Shown: positions 29,038-39,491, numbered from the stretch's first letter. The stretch: 64,000 nt of DNA from Campylobacter blaseri (GCF_013201895.1 NZ_CP053841.1:930001-994000); one strand, 5' to 3'. A program made the numbers and translations. The notes: generated from the sequence alone by a model not told the origin.

Positions 29038-29694
29038 TTATCTAACAACAACCCCAAAGCCTGCAAATCTATTTGATGTTAAGCATGAAGTTTTATTAGA
29101 CTTACATCTTATTATATAGCTATTTTGAACAACTAAATTATCTTTAAATGTGTTTTTCTTATTTAAATTTACATATCCTATTTTATTAATACCTCTTATA
29201 TTATGTATGAAACTTACTCTTCCATCATCTTCCACATCTTGCACAATACCTATGTGGGTTATGATTTTTGTTTTTTTGTTTTTTGTAGCTTTTGTAGTGT
29301 TGTTAAAAAATATTAAATCTCCAGCCATTGGTTTTTTGTTAGTTATTTTATTGTTTGAGCTATATAGATTATAAATAGCTTGGGACTTGCCCCTATTTTT
29401 TTGAACATGCCTATACATCTCTTGATTTTCATAAAAAATATTATTATTTAATCTATTAAAAAGATCAACAAGTCCCGAACAATCAACTCTTGTTTTTTTA
29501 TTTTTATACTTATCAATCGTATTTAAAAGATTTAAAACATCTTTATTATAGGAAATTAAATTTGTACTATTTGAATCATTTAAATCATAAATTTCATTTT
29601 TAGGATTTAAATTTCTATTTTTATCTATAAATGCACACCCTGACATAAAAACCAAGCATAGCAAGCAAGATAATAATATACTATTTTTCATCAT
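29038..29694 (-). CDS. NlpC/P60 family lipoprotein, probable cell-wall hydrolase
   Basis: A 218-residue protein with a lipoprotein signal: hydrophobic residues 5-17, then the lipobox MSGC with Cys20. The start may be Met1 or Met2. After a linker, the NlpC/P60 papain-like domain has the nucleophile Cys72 in RVDCSGLVDLF, the GDLIFFNN strand and the catalytic His in ITHIGIVQDV. These enzymes cleave peptide cross-links or stems in peptidoglycan; here it would act from a membrane anchor in the periplasm. It is monocistronic, and murA is divergent across about 140 bp. Confidence 0.9.
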   Translation of the reverse strand: MMKNSILLSCLLCLVFMSGCAFIDKNRNLNPKNEIYDLNDSNSTNLISYNKDVLNLLNTIDKYKNKKTRVDCSGLVDLFNRLNNNIFYENQEMYRHVQKNRGKSQAIYNLYSSNNKITNKKPMAGDLIFFNNTTKATKNKKTKIITHIGIVQDVEDDGRVSFIHNIRGINKIGYVNLNKKNTFKDNLVVQNSYIIRCKSNKTSCLTSNRFAGFGVVVR

Positions 29695-29835
29695 ATTTTT
29701 CCTAGTTTAATATAAAAATCTTATTCTACCAAAATTTTATTAAATGATAAACAGGTAATTACAATAAAATCTATTACAATTTTGTAAGTATAATTTTAGT
29801 ATAATTTTTCTTATTTTTGATAAACAGGAAATTAA

Positions 29836-31101
29836 ATGGAATATTTAAAAATTATTGGGGGAAGTAAACTAAGTGGTAAAGTTGCCATTAGTGGGGCTAA
29901 AAATGCAGCACTTCCTATTATAGCTTTAAGCATTATCTCTAAAAACAACACTGAAATTTCAAATTTACCAGATGTAGCAGATATTAAAACATTAATAGAA
30001 CTTTTAAGAAATTTAGGAGCAAAAGTAAACTTTAAAGACTCACACTCCATAGATATAGATACAAATGATATAAACTCAACAAAAGCCATATATAATATAG
30101 TAAGAAAGATGAGAGCTTCTATTTTGGTTTTAGGTCCTCTTCTTGCAAGATTTGGACATTGTGAAGTCTCATTACCTGGAGGATGTGCAATAGGAGCAAG
30201 ACCAATTGACCTTCATATACAAGCTCTTAAAAAAATGGGTGCGACTATAGAGGTTAAAGATGGATATTTAGTCGCAAAAGCTCCTAAAAATGGACTTAAT
30301 GGAACAACTATAAATTTTGATAAAATAACTGTAACAGGCACTGAAAATATTGTAATGGCTGCTGCTCTTGCAAATGGAATTACTAAGATTATAAATGCAG
30401 CAAAAGAGCCAGAAATTACTGCTTTATGTGAGGTTATTAACCAAAGTGGTGTTAAAATAGAAGGTATTGGAACTGATGAGCTAACCATTCATGGAAGCAG
30501 TGGAAAACTTTTAGAGATTGATAAAATAGATGTGATACCAGATAGGATAGAAGCTGGAACATATCTATGTGTGGGAGCTATTACAAACTCAAAGATTACA
30601 ATAACAAATTGCGATCCAAATCATCTTGATGCAGTTATTGCAAAACTAGAAGATATGGGATTTAGTTTTAAGATAGAAGATGATAAAATAACCATACTAC
30701 CTGCAAAAACTATAAAACCCACAAAAATTGTAACAACTGAATACCCAGGTTTTCCAACAGATATGCAAGCACAATTTATGGCAATTTGCTGTATAGCAGA
30801 TGGTGTTAGCATAGTAGAAGAAAGGCTTTTTGAAAATAGATTTATGCATGTTAGTGAGCTTTCAAGAATGGGTGCAGATATAAAGCTAAATGGGCACATA
30901 GCAACTATAACAGGAGGTAAGCTAAGCTCAGCAGATGTTATGGCAACAGATTTAAGAGCTAGTTCTGCCCTTGTTATGGCAGGACTTGTTAGCGAAGGCC
31001 AAACCAATGTTAGAAGAATTTACCACCTAGATAGAGGTTATGAAAAACTTGAAGAAAAACTTAAAAATTTAGGTGCAAATGTAGAAAGGCTTAGTGAATG
31101 A
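29836..31101 (+). CDS. murA: UDP-N-acetylglucosamine 1-carboxyvinyltransferase MurA
   Basis: MurA adds enolpyruvate to UDP-GlcNAc, the first committed step of peptidoglycan synthesis. The 421-residue protein has [10 protein letters not shown] near the N-terminus with the conserved Lys22-Asn23, and the fosfomycin-target Cys117 in [11 protein letters not shown]. Since Cys, not Asp, is present, fosfomycin sensitivity at target level would be expected. PDRIEAGTY and [12 protein letters not shown]-like segments are also present. Two TATAAT-like boxes lie 30-50 nt upstream. It overlaps moeA by 4 nt. Confidence 0.98.
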   Translation: MEYLKIIGGSKLSGKVAISGAKNAALPIIALSIISKNNTEISNLPDVADIKTLIELLRNLGAKVNFKDSHSIDIDTNDINSTKAIYNIVRKMRASILVLGPLLARFGHCEVSLPGGCAIGARPIDLHIQALKKMGATIEVKDGYLVAKAPKNGLNGTTINFDKITVTGTENIVMAAALANGITKIINAAKEPEITALCEVINQSGVKIEGIGTDELTIHGSSGKLLEIDKIDVIPDRIEAGTYLCVGAITNSKITITNCDPNHLDAVIAKLEDMGFSFKIEDDKITILPAKTIKPTKIVTTEYPGFPTDMQAQFMAICCIADGVSIVEERLFENRFMHVSELSRMGADIKLNGHIATITGGKLSSADVMATDLRASSALVMAGLVSEGQTNVRRIYHLDRGYEKLEEKLKNLGANVERLSE

Positions 31102-32273
31102 TAGATAAAAATTTAGATTTACTTTTTAAAAGTATTAAACCTATAAATAGAGTTAAAAAAATTGGTATTGACTCTGCTTTAAATGAGATTTTAGCAGAAA
31201 ATGTAATGGTAGAAAAAAATCTACCTTCATTTGACAATGCTGCGCTTGATGGGTATGCGTTTAATTATAGTGATAAAAATAGCGATATTAAGATAGTTGG
31301 AACTATTTATACAGGCGATAAAAACATATATACTCTAGGCAAAAATGAAGCATACCGTATAATGACAGGGGCTATGATGCCTAAAAACAGCGACACCATA
31401 GTAGAATTTGAAAAAGCTATAGTTAAAGATGATATTTTAAAAATAGATAGCTCTATTAAAAAAAATAATGCTTATAGATATACTGGTGAAGAAGTTAAAA
31501 GAGGCGAAACACTACTTGTAAAGGGTGAGCTTTTAACAGCTGCTAAAATTATGTTTTTAGCTAGTCAGGGTATAAATGAAGTTACTATTTATGAAAAACC
31601 AAAAATAGCATCTTTTTCTAGTGGTGATGAGATAATTGAGCCTTGGGAAAAAGCTAGTGAATATGAGATATATAATGCTAATTCAAGCGGTATTCAAGCT
31701 ATACTTAAAAATAGTAACTTTAAATCAAGTTATAAAGGAATTATAAAAGATACCTATGAAAGCACCCTTAATGCTTTAAGAAACTCAGGTGATTATGATG
31801 TTATTATAACAAGCGGTGGTGCGAGTAAAGGCGATCACGACTTTATGAAAGAATGCTTATTAGAGCTTGGATATGAAGAAATTTTTTCTCATATAAATGT
31901 TAGACCAGGCAAACCAACTGGGGTTTATAAAAAAGATAGCAAATTAGTTTTCATACTTCCTGGAAATCCAATGGCAGCTTTTTTGATAGCGTTTTTGATA
32001 GTTGTTCCTGCATTAAAACAGATTTCTGGACAAAACATCTCTAATCACAAAAAAATAGTTGCCAGATTTGATGGAAATATAAACTTAAAAGAGCAAAGAT
32101 CAAATTTGGTTTTAGGAGTCTACAAAGATGGTAAATTTAAAACTATAAATAATAATAAATTTGGTTCAGGTATGATAAAACCCCTTGTAGTGGCAAATGC
32201 ATTGTATGTATCAAAAGTTGGTGAATCAAAATTAGAAGATGGTAGATTATTAGAAATAATAATGCTTTATTGA
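31098..32273 (+). CDS. moeA: molybdopterin molybdenumtransferase MoeA
   Basis: MoeA inserts molybdate into adenylated molybdopterin to complete the molybdenum cofactor. The 391-residue protein has the usual order: [40 protein letters not shown] and LPGNPMAAF. The C-terminal domain is complete. It overlaps murA by 4 nt, though the two pathways are unrelated. Its stop codon lies inside the -35 element of the tRNA-Gly promoter. Confidence 0.96.
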   Translation: MIDKNLDLLFKSIKPINRVKKIGIDSALNEILAENVMVEKNLPSFDNAALDGYAFNYSDKNSDIKIVGTIYTGDKNIYTLGKNEAYRIMTGAMMPKNSDTIVEFEKAIVKDDILKIDSSIKKNNAYRYTGEEVKRGETLLVKGELLTAAKIMFLASQGINEVTIYEKPKIASFSSGDEIIEPWEKASEYEIYNANSSGIQAILKNSNFKSSYKGIIKDTYESTLNALRNSGDYDVIITSGGASKGDHDFMKECLLELGYEEIFSHINVRPGKPTGVYKKDSKLVFILPGNPMAAFLIAFLIVVPALKQISGQNISNHKKIVARFDGNINLKEQRSNLVLGVYKDGKFKTINNNKFGSGMIKPLVVANALYVSKVGESKLEDGRLLEIIMLY

Positions 32274-32298
32274 CAAAAAAGAAACATTATGTTAAAAT
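32270..32298 (+). promoter_or_regulatory. promoter of tRNA-Gly
   Basis: TTGACA (32270-32275), 17-nt spacer, TAAAAT (32293-32298), with the tRNA beginning 15 nt further on. The -35 hexamer contains the moeA TGA stop codon. Confidence 0.8.
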
Positions 32299-32313
32299 TA
32301 TCATCTTTTATTT

Positions 32314-32388
32314 GCGGGAATAGCTCAGTGGTAGAGCACAACCTTGCCAAGGTTGGGGTCGCGAGTTCGAACCTCGTTTCCCGCTCCA
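32314..32388 (+). tRNA. tRNA-Gly (GCC)
   Basis: A 75-nt cloverleaf with acceptor arms GCGGGAA and TTCCCGC, D-arm AGCTCAGTGGTAGAGC, anticodon stem-loop with GCC in ACCTTGCCAAGGT, T-arm GTTCGAAC and an encoded CCA end. It has its own promoter and sits between moeA and coaD. Confidence 0.97.
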
Positions 32389-32445
32389 CTATTATTCCAA
32401 ATTTTAAAACAATATTTTATATTTTAAATCACAAAAGGTAATCTA

Positions 32446-32943
32446 GTGAGAAAAGCATGTATTTATCCTGGGACTTTTGACCCTATTACAAATGGACATC
32501 TTGATGTAATAAAAAGAGCAAGAACTTTTTTTGATAAAGTTGTCATAGCCATAGCTGTAAATTCTACAAAAAATCCATTTTTTGATATCGATGATAGGAT
32601 AAAAATGGTAAAAAAAGCAACAATACACCTTAGCAATATTGAAGTTGTAAGCTTTGATAATCTACTAATTGACTTTGCTAAAAAACGCAATATCCCTACA
32701 ATTATAAGAGGCTTAAGAGCAGTTAGTGACTTTGAGTATGAACTCCAAATGGGTTATGCAAACGCCTCTTTATGGGATGAACTTGAAACAGTATATCTAA
32801 TGCCAAGCTTAAAAAGTGCTTTTATAAGCAGTTCAGTTGTAAGATCTATATTTTATCATGGTGGAGATATTAGCCATTTAGTTCCAAAAGAGATTTTACC
32901 TTTGCCTAAATTTAAAAAGGATAAAAATGTTGATCACCTTTGA
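32446..32943 (+). CDS. coaD: phosphopantetheine adenylyltransferase CoaD
   Basis: CoaD makes dephospho-CoA from 4'-phosphopantetheine and ATP. The 165-residue protein shows CIYPGTFDPITNGHLDVI, including the nucleotidyltransferase TxGH motif (about 15-18), the IRGLRAVSDFEYE loop and ISSSVVRSI near the C-terminus. It starts with GTG at 32446 behind AAAAGG. The 3' end overlaps tmk by 17 nt, the first link in a compact coaD-tmk-hisS-speA run. Confidence 0.97.
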   Translation: MRKACIYPGTFDPITNGHLDVIKRARTFFDKVVIAIAVNSTKNPFFDIDDRIKMVKKATIHLSNIEVVSFDNLLIDFAKKRNIPTIIRGLRAVSDFEYELQMGYANASLWDELETVYLMPSLKSAFISSSVVRSIFYHGGDISHLVPKEILPLPKFKKDKNVDHL

Positions 32944-33502
32944 GGGTATTGATGGCGCTGGAAAAAGTACCCAATTAGATCTTTTAAAAGATGAATATAA
33001 AGATGCTATTTTTACAAAAGAGCCTGGTGGAACAAATTTAGGAGAAAAGCTAAGAGAGATTTTGCTTAATGATAAAATATCCCGGGTGGCTGAAATGTAT
33101 CTTTTTTTAGCAGATAGAGCACATCACTATGAAACACTTATAAAAACTAATAAAAATAGACTTATATTTAACGACAGAGGATTTGTTTCAGGTATAAGTT
33201 ATGCCTTAGCCAATAAAATAGATTTGAGTCTAGAATCGCTTTTAAACCTAAACAAAATTGCAATGCAAAATAATCTAGGTGATAAATTTGTTTTTTTTAA
33301 AATAGATAGAAATAGTTTAAAAAATAGACTATCTTTGAGAAGTGAAAATGATATTATAGAACAACGTGGATTAAATTATCTAATGGAAGTTCAAAAATAT
33401 ATGGAGCAAATCTTTAAAGAGAATAATTTTAATGTTTTAACCATTAATGCCACAGAGAAAAAAGAAAAAATACATAAACAGATCAAGGAGTTTATAGGAT
33501 GA
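32927..33502 (+). CDS. tmk: thymidylate kinase Tmk
   Basis: Tmk phosphorylates dTMP to dTDP for DNA synthesis. The 191-residue protein has the P-loop FEGIDGAGKST (about 4-14), KEPGGT with the catalytic acidic residue, LFLADRAHH and NDRGFVSGISY. Length is slightly short but usual for the genus. It starts inside coaD (17-nt overlap) and overlaps hisS by 4 nt. Confidence 0.97.
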   Translation: MLITFEGIDGAGKSTQLDLLKDEYKDAIFTKEPGGTNLGEKLREILLNDKISRVAEMYLFLADRAHHYETLIKTNKNRLIFNDRGFVSGISYALANKIDLSLESLLNLNKIAMQNNLGDKFVFFKIDRNSLKNRLSLRSENDIIEQRGLNYLMEVQKYMEQIFKENNFNVLTINATEKKEKIHKQIKEFIG

Positions 33503-34728
33503 TAACTGCACTAAGAGGCATGAAAGATATAATTGATGATGGATATTTATATAAGCATATAATTCAAACTTGTGAAGATGTTGCAAGTAAATTTGGCTAT
33601 AAATTTATAGAAACTCCAAAATTAGAAGAAACTGCACTTTTCATAAGAGGAGTTGGAGAAAGTAGCGATATAGTAGGTAAAGAGATGTATAGATTTACGG
33701 ATAAAAGCGGTAATGATGTATGCCTTAGACCTGAGGGAACTGCTGGTGTTGTAAGAGCTTTTATAGAGCATAAATTTGATAGAGCTGGTGGAGTTAGAAA
33801 ATATTTCTATCACGGTTCTATGTTTAGATATGAAAGACCGCAAAAAGGAAGATTTAGGGAATTTCATCAATTTGGAATTGAGTGCTTTGGTGAAGGAAGT
33901 GTGTATGAAGATGCTAGTGTAATTTTGATTGGAAATGAAATTTTAAATAGACTTGGTATAAAAACTACTCTTAAAATAAACTCTTTAGGAGATAGTCAAT
34001 CTATGCCAAAATATAGAGAAAAGCTTGTAGATTTTTTAAAAAAAGAAAATGAACTTTGTGAAGATTGCAAAAGGAGAATAAAAACAAACCCTATTAGAGT
34101 TCTTGATTGTAAAAATGAAAAATGTCAAGAAATTTTAAAAGATGCACCACTTATAATCGATAACTTAAGCAAAGAAAGTAAAGATGATTTTGATAAATTA
34201 CAAGATATTTTAACTAAAAACGGTATCTCATTTGAAGTTGATCCAAAGCTTGTAAGAGGACTAGATTACTACTCTAAAACTGCATTTGAGTTTATAAGCG
34301 ATGAAATTGGATCTCAAAGTGCTGTTTTAGGCGGTGGTAGATATGATAAGCTAGTTGAATACCTAAATGGTCGCCCTACTTTTGGAGTTGGGTTTGCTCT
34401 AGGTGTTGAAAGATTAATGGAAATTTTATCACAACATGAGAGTGAGCAAAAAAGAGATGGAATTTATCTTTGTGCACTAAATAGTGAATATATAGATAAA
34501 ATTTATAATCTTAGTATTGATCTTAGGAAGAAATTTTATGTGGAGATTAGCTATGAAGCTAAAAGCCCAGCAAAGCACCTTAAAATAGCTGATAATAAAA
34601 ATATTAAGATATTTCTTTGTATTGGTGAAGAAGAGATGAAAAATAGTGAAATTTGGTATAAAAATCTGTTAAATAAAGATGAAAAAAGAATAAAATTAAA
34701 TGAATTAATGGAGGTTTTGGGTGAATAA
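33499..34728 (+). CDS. hisS: histidyl-tRNA synthetase HisS
   Basis: A class II aminoacyl-tRNA synthetase that charges tRNA-His. The 409-residue protein has the histidine-specific opening ALRGMKDII, motif 2 at MFRYERPQKGRFREFHQFG, the HisA loop LVRGLDYYSKTAFEF and motif 3 FGVGFALGVERL. A C-terminal anticodon-binding domain follows. It overlaps tmk by 4 nt, and its last 8 nt are shared with speA. Confidence 0.98.
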   Translation: MITALRGMKDIIDDGYLYKHIIQTCEDVASKFGYKFIETPKLEETALFIRGVGESSDIVGKEMYRFTDKSGNDVCLRPEGTAGVVRAFIEHKFDRAGGVRKYFYHGSMFRYERPQKGRFREFHQFGIECFGEGSVYEDASVILIGNEILNRLGIKTTLKINSLGDSQSMPKYREKLVDFLKKENELCEDCKRRIKTNPIRVLDCKNEKCQEILKDAPLIIDNLSKESKDDFDKLQDILTKNGISFEVDPKLVRGLDYYSKTAFEFISDEIGSQSAVLGGGRYDKLVEYLNGRPTFGVGFALGVERLMEILSQHESEQKRDGIYLCALNSEYIDKIYNLSIDLRKKFYVEISYEAKSPAKHLKIADNKNIKIFLCIGEEEMKNSEIWYKNLLNKDEKRIKLNELMEVLGE

Positions 34729-36562
34729 TATTTACGGACTTGATATTTGGGGTAATTCAAACTTTATAATAGAAGATGGTAAAATTTGTCTAAATACTGA
34801 TTTTAAACTTCCCATAATTGATGTAGTAAAAGAAATTCGTAAAGACGGGATAAAAGGTCCTATTTTACTGCGTTTTCCACATCTAATAAAAAAACAGATT
34901 GTTGAAATTTACTCAAATTTCAATAGAGCTAAAAAAGAATTTGATTATAGCGGAAATTTCAGTGCTGTTTACCCGCTAAAAGTAAATCAATATCCTGGTT
35001 TTGTTAAAAATTTAGTTGAGATAGGAAAGCCATTTAACTATGGTTTGGAAGCCGGAAGCAAGCCTGAACTTTTACTAGCAATGGCATATAATAATTTTGA
35101 AGCACCAATTACAGTAAATGGTTTTAAAGATAAAGAGCTTATAAATATAGGTTTTATAGCTGCTGAAATGGGACATGATATAACTTTAACAATTGAGGGC
35201 TTAAGTGAGCTTGAAAGTATTATTAAAACATCAAAAGAAAGATTTAGCACTTGTCCAAAAATTGGTCTAAGAATAAGACTTCATACAAGCGGAAGTGGTA
35301 TTTGGGCAAAGAGTGGCGGAATGGATTCAAAATTTGGTCTTACTGCAACTGAGTTGATTGAAGCTGTAAATTTACTAAAAAGTGCAAATTTACTTCATAA
35401 ATTCACTATGATTCATTTCCATATAGGATCTCAAATAAATGAAATTCACCCTTTAAAAAAGGCACTAACAGAAGCTGGAAATATATATGCAGAGCTTAGA
35501 AAAATGGATGCAAAAAATTTAACTGCTATAAATTTAGGTGGCGGGTTGGCAGTTGAATACTCGCAAACAAGAGAACTAGCTACTAGAAACTACACATTAA
35601 AAGAGTATGCAAATGATGTTATATTTTTATTAAAAACTATAGCTAATTCAAAAAATGTTACAGAGCCTGATATATTTATAGAATCTGGTCGTTTTGTAGC
35701 AGCAAGCCATGCTGTCCTAACAGCACCTGTTTTAGAGCTATTTTCAAAAGAGTATGCAGAAGAAAAATTAATATCAAAAGATGAAAATCCACCACTTGTT
35801 TTAGAGTTATATGATCTTTATAAAAACATAAAACCATCAAACGCACTTGAATATCTTCACGACTCAATTGCCCATATGGAAAGCATTTTAACCCTTTTTG
35901 ATCTTGGGTATGCTGATTTAACTGATAGATCAAATGCTGAAATTTTAACACACTTAATAATGAAAAAAGCAATCTCAATGCTTGGAAACAAACAAAGCTA
36001 TACAGATTTATTAAAGATACAAAAACAAGTTCAAGAAAAATATCTTGTTAACTTCTCTATGTTTCAGTCACTTCCAGATTTCTGGGGATTAAAACAGCAT
36101 TTTCCCATAATGCCCTTAGAAAAACTTGATGAAAGAGCGACAAGATCGGCATCAATTTGGGATATAACTTGTGATAGCGATGGGGAGATAAATTTTGATC
36201 CAAATATTAATCCTCTATTTTTGCACGATATTGATCCACAAGAGGAGAACTATTTTTTAGCATTTTTCTTAGTTGGTGCCTATCAAGAGGTCCTTGGAAT
36301 GAATCATAATCTTTTCACTCATCCAACTGAAGCAACCGTATACCTTAAAGAAAATGGCGGATTTGAAATAAAAAATATTTTAGAATCACAATCTGTGCTT
36401 GATATACTTGAAGATATGGATTATGATGTTTATGAAATTCAAGATATACTAAGCGATAGAGTTAAAAACTCTATCCTCTTAGACGATAATGAAAAAAAAC
36501 AAATTTTGGGTGAATTGTATCTATTTTTAAATGATAATGGATACTTAAAATCAATAGGATAA
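34721..36562 (+). CDS. speA: biosynthetic arginine decarboxylase SpeA
   Basis: SpeA converts arginine to agmatine, the entry to putrescine and spermidine synthesis. The 613-residue, PLP-dependent fold-III enzyme shows the PLP Lys87 in YPLKVNQYP, HFHIGSQI and GGGLAVEYS in the barrel, and DITCDSDGEI near the C-terminal active-site part. The start is GTG at 34721, inside hisS by 8 nt, with GGAGG about 6 nt upstream. cysE follows 5 nt after the stop. Confidence 0.95.
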   Translation: MNNIYGLDIWGNSNFIIEDGKICLNTDFKLPIIDVVKEIRKDGIKGPILLRFPHLIKKQIVEIYSNFNRAKKEFDYSGNFSAVYPLKVNQYPGFVKNLVEIGKPFNYGLEAGSKPELLLAMAYNNFEAPITVNGFKDKELINIGFIAAEMGHDITLTIEGLSELESIIKTSKERFSTCPKIGLRIRLHTSGSGIWAKSGGMDSKFGLTATELIEAVNLLKSANLLHKFTMIHFHIGSQINEIHPLKKALTEAGNIYAELRKMDAKNLTAINLGGGLAVEYSQTRELATRNYTLKEYANDVIFLLKTIANSKNVTEPDIFIESGRFVAASHAVLTAPVLELFSKEYAEEKLISKDENPPLVLELYDLYKNIKPSNALEYLHDSIAHMESILTLFDLGYADLTDRSNAEILTHLIMKKAISMLGNKQSYTDLLKIQKQVQEKYLVNFSMFQSLPDFWGLKQHFPIMPLEKLDERATRSASIWDITCDSDGEINFDPNINPLFLHDIDPQEENYFLAFFLVGAYQEVLGMNHNLFTHPTEATVYLKENGGFEIKNILESQSVLDILEDMDYDVYEIQDILSDRVKNSILLDDNEKKQILGELYLFLNDNGYLKSIG

Positions 36563-36567
36563 AATTA

Positions 36568-37266
36568 ATGAGCTTTTGGAAAATAGTATTAGAAGATTTA
36601 GCAGAACCAAAAAGACAAGACCCTGCATATAATAATTGGATTGAGGTTATCTTTAACTATCCTGGTGTTTGGGCAATTGTAAATCATAGATTTGCGAATT
36701 TTTTTTACAAAAAAGGTTTTAAAACTACAGGAAGGACTATTTCTGGTTTATCTAGGCTTTTAACAGGAGTTGATCTTCATCCAGGTGCTACAATAGGAAG
36801 ACAGGTATTTTTTGATCATGCAACAGGTATTGTCATAGGAGAAACAGCTATTATTGGTAATAGAGTGCTTATATATCAAGGGGTAACTCTTGGGGGAGTA
36901 AGCTTAGATAAAGGTAAGCGCCACCCTACTTTGGAAAATGGCGTAGTTGTAGGTGGTGGTGCTAAAATATTAGGCAATATTACAATTGGAGAAAACTCAA
37001 AAATTGGAGCAAACTCTGTAGTTATAAAAGATGTTCCATCTAACTGCACAGCCGTTGGAATTCCTGCAAAAGTATTAGGTAAATGCTCTGCACAGCCACT
37101 TTCTCATAATAAAATTCCAGATATAGATAAAGAAATTTTCTCATATCTGCTTCAAAGAATTGAAAATTTAGAAAACTTAATAAAAGATGGTAAAATAAAC
37201 ATAACAGAAGAGGATATAAAACTAAATGAAAAATATAGTTCATATCTAAAATCTTTAAAAAATTAA
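36568..37266 (+). CDS. cysE: serine O-acetyltransferase CysE
   Basis: CysE acetylates serine to O-acetylserine, the acceptor for sulfide in cysteine synthesis. The 232-residue protein ends in a left-handed beta-helix of hexapeptide repeats with the active-site motif DHATGIVIGETA and the QGVTLGG turn. The N-terminal helical part is shortened relative to enteric CysE, which is common in this group. It is in the speA-cysE-aminotransferase run and would use sulfide-derived sulfur. Confidence 0.95.
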   Translation: MSFWKIVLEDLAEPKRQDPAYNNWIEVIFNYPGVWAIVNHRFANFFYKKGFKTTGRTISGLSRLLTGVDLHPGATIGRQVFFDHATGIVIGETAIIGNRVLIYQGVTLGGVSLDKGKRHPTLENGVVVGGGAKILGNITIGENSKIGANSVVIKDVPSNCTAVGIPAKVLGKCSAQPLSHNKIPDIDKEIFSYLLQRIENLENLIKDGKINITEEDIKLNEKYSSYLKSLKN

Positions 37267-37278
37267 AAGGGAGTAGAG

Positions 37279-38442
37279 ATGTTATCAAAAAGAGTTCAGA
37301 CATTATCAGAGTCCATAACAATAGCCATTAGCTCACTAGCAAAAGAGATGAAGGCAAATGGTGAAGATGTAATTAGTTTAAGTGCTGGAGAGCCTGACTT
37401 TGACACTCCAAAAGCAATAAAAGATGCCGCTATTGAAGCCATGAGAAAAGGATGTGGAAAATATACTCCTATCCCAGGAACTAATGAGGTTTTAAAAGCA
37501 ATAGCAATAAAACTTAAAAGAGATAATAATTTAGAATATAAACCTAGTCAAATAATTACAAACGTGGGAGCAAAGCACTCTTTATTTAATATAATTCAGT
37601 GTCTAATAGATGAAGGAGATGAGGTTTTAATACCAGCTCCTTACTGGGTAAGCTACCCTGAAATGACAAAATATGCTAGTGGTATTCCTGTAATTTTAAA
37701 TACAGATGAATCAAATGGATTTAAAATTACGGCAAAACAGCTCAAAAAGGCAATAACCACAAAAACAAAGCTTTTAATGTTAAACTCTCCAAGCAACCCT
37801 TGTGGAACCGTGTATACAAAAGAGGATCTACTTGAACTAGCAGAGGTTTTAAAAGGCACAAATATTTTTATAGCAAGTGATGAAATTTATGAAAAAGTAA
37901 ATTATAGTGGAAATTTCTGTGCAACTGCTAGCGTTAGTAAAGATATGTTTAAAAGAACCATTACTATAAATGGACTAAGTAAGTGTGGTGCAATGCCAGG
38001 ATGGAGGTTTGGCTATATGGCTAGTGCTAACGATGAGCTAAATAAAGCTGTTAGAAAACTTCAAAGTCAAAGCACATCAAACATCAGCTCAATCACTCAA
38101 GCAGGAGCCATTCCAGCACTTTTAGGCGAAGTTGATGATGAGATAGAAAACATGTTAAAATCATATCGAGAAAGAAGAGACTATCTTTTTAAAGAGCTTA
38201 ATAACATAAAAGGACTAAAAACATTAAATCCTGATGGTGCATTTTATCTTTTTATAAACTGCAAAGAGATAGAAGAGGATTCTATGAAATTTTGTAAAAG
38301 AATGCTAGAAGAGATAAAAGTAGCAACCGTTCCAGGGGTTGCTTTTGGATTAGAGGGATATTTTAGAGTTTCGTTTGCAACTGATTTAGAAAGTATCAAA
38401 ATAGCAACACAAAGACTTCAAAAATTTATAAATAACTATTAA
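37279..38442 (+). CDS. aspC: pyridoxal-phosphate aminotransferase, aspartate type
   Basis: A class I fold-type I aminotransferase of 387 residues, most likely interconverting aspartate and oxaloacetate with glutamate. Visible motifs are SLSAGEPDFDTP at the start, NSPSNPCGT, the SDEIYEK strand, the PLP-binding Lys235 in NGLSKCGAMPGWRFGY and the C-terminal FRVSFAT with the carboxylate-binding Arg. The sub-group is the AspB/AspC (1-gamma) type, so side activities such as prephenate transamination are possible. It follows cysE after 12 nt and ends in a strong terminator. Confidence 0.92.
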   Translation: MLSKRVQTLSESITIAISSLAKEMKANGEDVISLSAGEPDFDTPKAIKDAAIEAMRKGCGKYTPIPGTNEVLKAIAIKLKRDNNLEYKPSQIITNVGAKHSLFNIIQCLIDEGDEVLIPAPYWVSYPEMTKYASGIPVILNTDESNGFKITAKQLKKAITTKTKLLMLNSPSNPCGTVYTKEDLLELAEVLKGTNIFIASDEIYEKVNYSGNFCATASVSKDMFKRTITINGLSKCGAMPGWRFGYMASANDELNKAVRKLQSQSTSNISSITQAGAIPALLGEVDDEIENMLKSYRERRDYLFKELNNIKGLKTLNPDGAFYLFINCKEIEEDSMKFCKRMLEEIKVATVPGVAFGLEGYFRVSFATDLESIKIATQRLQKFINNY

Positions 38443-38443
38443 T

Positions 38444-38479
38444 ATTTTGCTCTTAAATTTAAGAGCAAAATTAATTTTT
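38444..38479 (+). terminator. terminator of the coaD-to-aminotransferase run
   Basis: ATTTTGCTCTTAAATT and its complement through 38471 form a near-perfect 12-14 bp hairpin directly after the aminotransferase stop, followed by TAATTTTTA. Confidence 0.88.
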
Positions 38480-38504
38480 ATCCATAAATAATTAAGGTAA
38501 AAAT

Positions 38505-39491
38505 ATGCTTGAATATATTAAAAATCTACCAAAAGCTGAGCTACATTTGCACATAGAAGGCACATTGGAACCTGAACTAATGTTTAAGTTAGCAAAGAAA
38601 AATGGCATTGAAATTCCATATAAAAATATCAATGAGCTAAAAAAAGCATATAATTTTAGTAATTTACAAGACTTTTTAGATATTTATTATGCAGGGACAA
38701 GGGTTTTAATTACAAAACAAGATTTTTATGATTTAGCTTGGGCATATGTTGAAAAATGCGTAGAAAATAATATAGTTCACACTGAGATATTTTTTGATCC
38801 ACAAAGCCACACAAAAAGAGGCATTGATTTTAAAACTATTATTTTAGGAATTAATGAAGCACTAAATGATGCCTATAAAAAGCACAATATAACATCTAAA
38901 ATTATACTTTGTTTTTTAAGACATTTATCTGAAGAAGATGCATTTGTTGTACTAGAAGAAGCTTTGAAATACAGAGATCTTATAGTAGGAATAGGACTTG
39001 ATTCATCGGAGATTGGAAACCCACCTTCAAAATTTAAAAATGTATTTAAAAAAGCAAAAGATTTAGGATTTAAACTAGTAGCACATGCCGGTGAAGAGGC
39101 AGGAGAATCTTATATATATGAAGCTTTAGATATTTTAAAAGTTGATAGAATTGATCATGGTGTTCAATGTTTTAACTCAAAAGAGCTGATGAAAAGATTG
39201 AAAATAGAGCAAATTCCATTAACTGTTTGTCCAAATTCAAACATTGAATTAAAGGTATTTGATTGCTATGAAAATCACAATATTAAAAAACTTTTAGACT
39301 ATGGTTTAAATGTAACTATAAACTCAGATGATCCAGCCTACTTCAAAGGCTATCTAAATGAAAATTTTTTTAATGCATATAAACATCTAAATTTAAGCAA
39401 AGAAGATATAAAAAAACTTATTACAAATTCTTTTAAAGCTTCTTTTATAGATGACTCTTTAAAAAATCACTATTTAAATTTAATCAAATAA
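38505..39491 (+). CDS. add: adenosine deaminase-family protein, adenine deaminase type
   Basis: A 328-residue metal-dependent deaminase. Visible metal and catalytic motifs are LHLHIEG (HxH), VAHAGEEAG with the catalytic Glu, DHGVQ and NSDDPAYF. The opening HLHIEGTLEPELMFKL, FLDIYYAG and the HTKRGIDF segment follow the bacterial adenine deaminase (adenine aminohydrolase) subgroup rather than true adenosine deaminase. I expect adenine to hypoxanthine plus ammonia, although databases often call it Add. Together with the purine permease and phosphoribosyltransferase at 55.3-57.1 kb it would supply purine salvage. Confidence 0.88.
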   Translation: MLEYIKNLPKAELHLHIEGTLEPELMFKLAKKNGIEIPYKNINELKKAYNFSNLQDFLDIYYAGTRVLITKQDFYDLAWAYVEKCVENNIVHTEIFFDPQSHTKRGIDFKTIILGINEALNDAYKKHNITSKIILCFLRHLSEEDAFVVLEEALKYRDLIVGIGLDSSEIGNPPSKFKNVFKKAKDLGFKLVAHAGEEAGESYIYEALDILKVDRIDHGVQCFNSKELMKRLKIEQIPLTVCPNSNIELKVFDCYENHNIKKLLDYGLNVTINSDDPAYFKGYLNENFFNAYKHLNLSKEDIKKLITNSFKASFIDDSLKNHYLNLIK

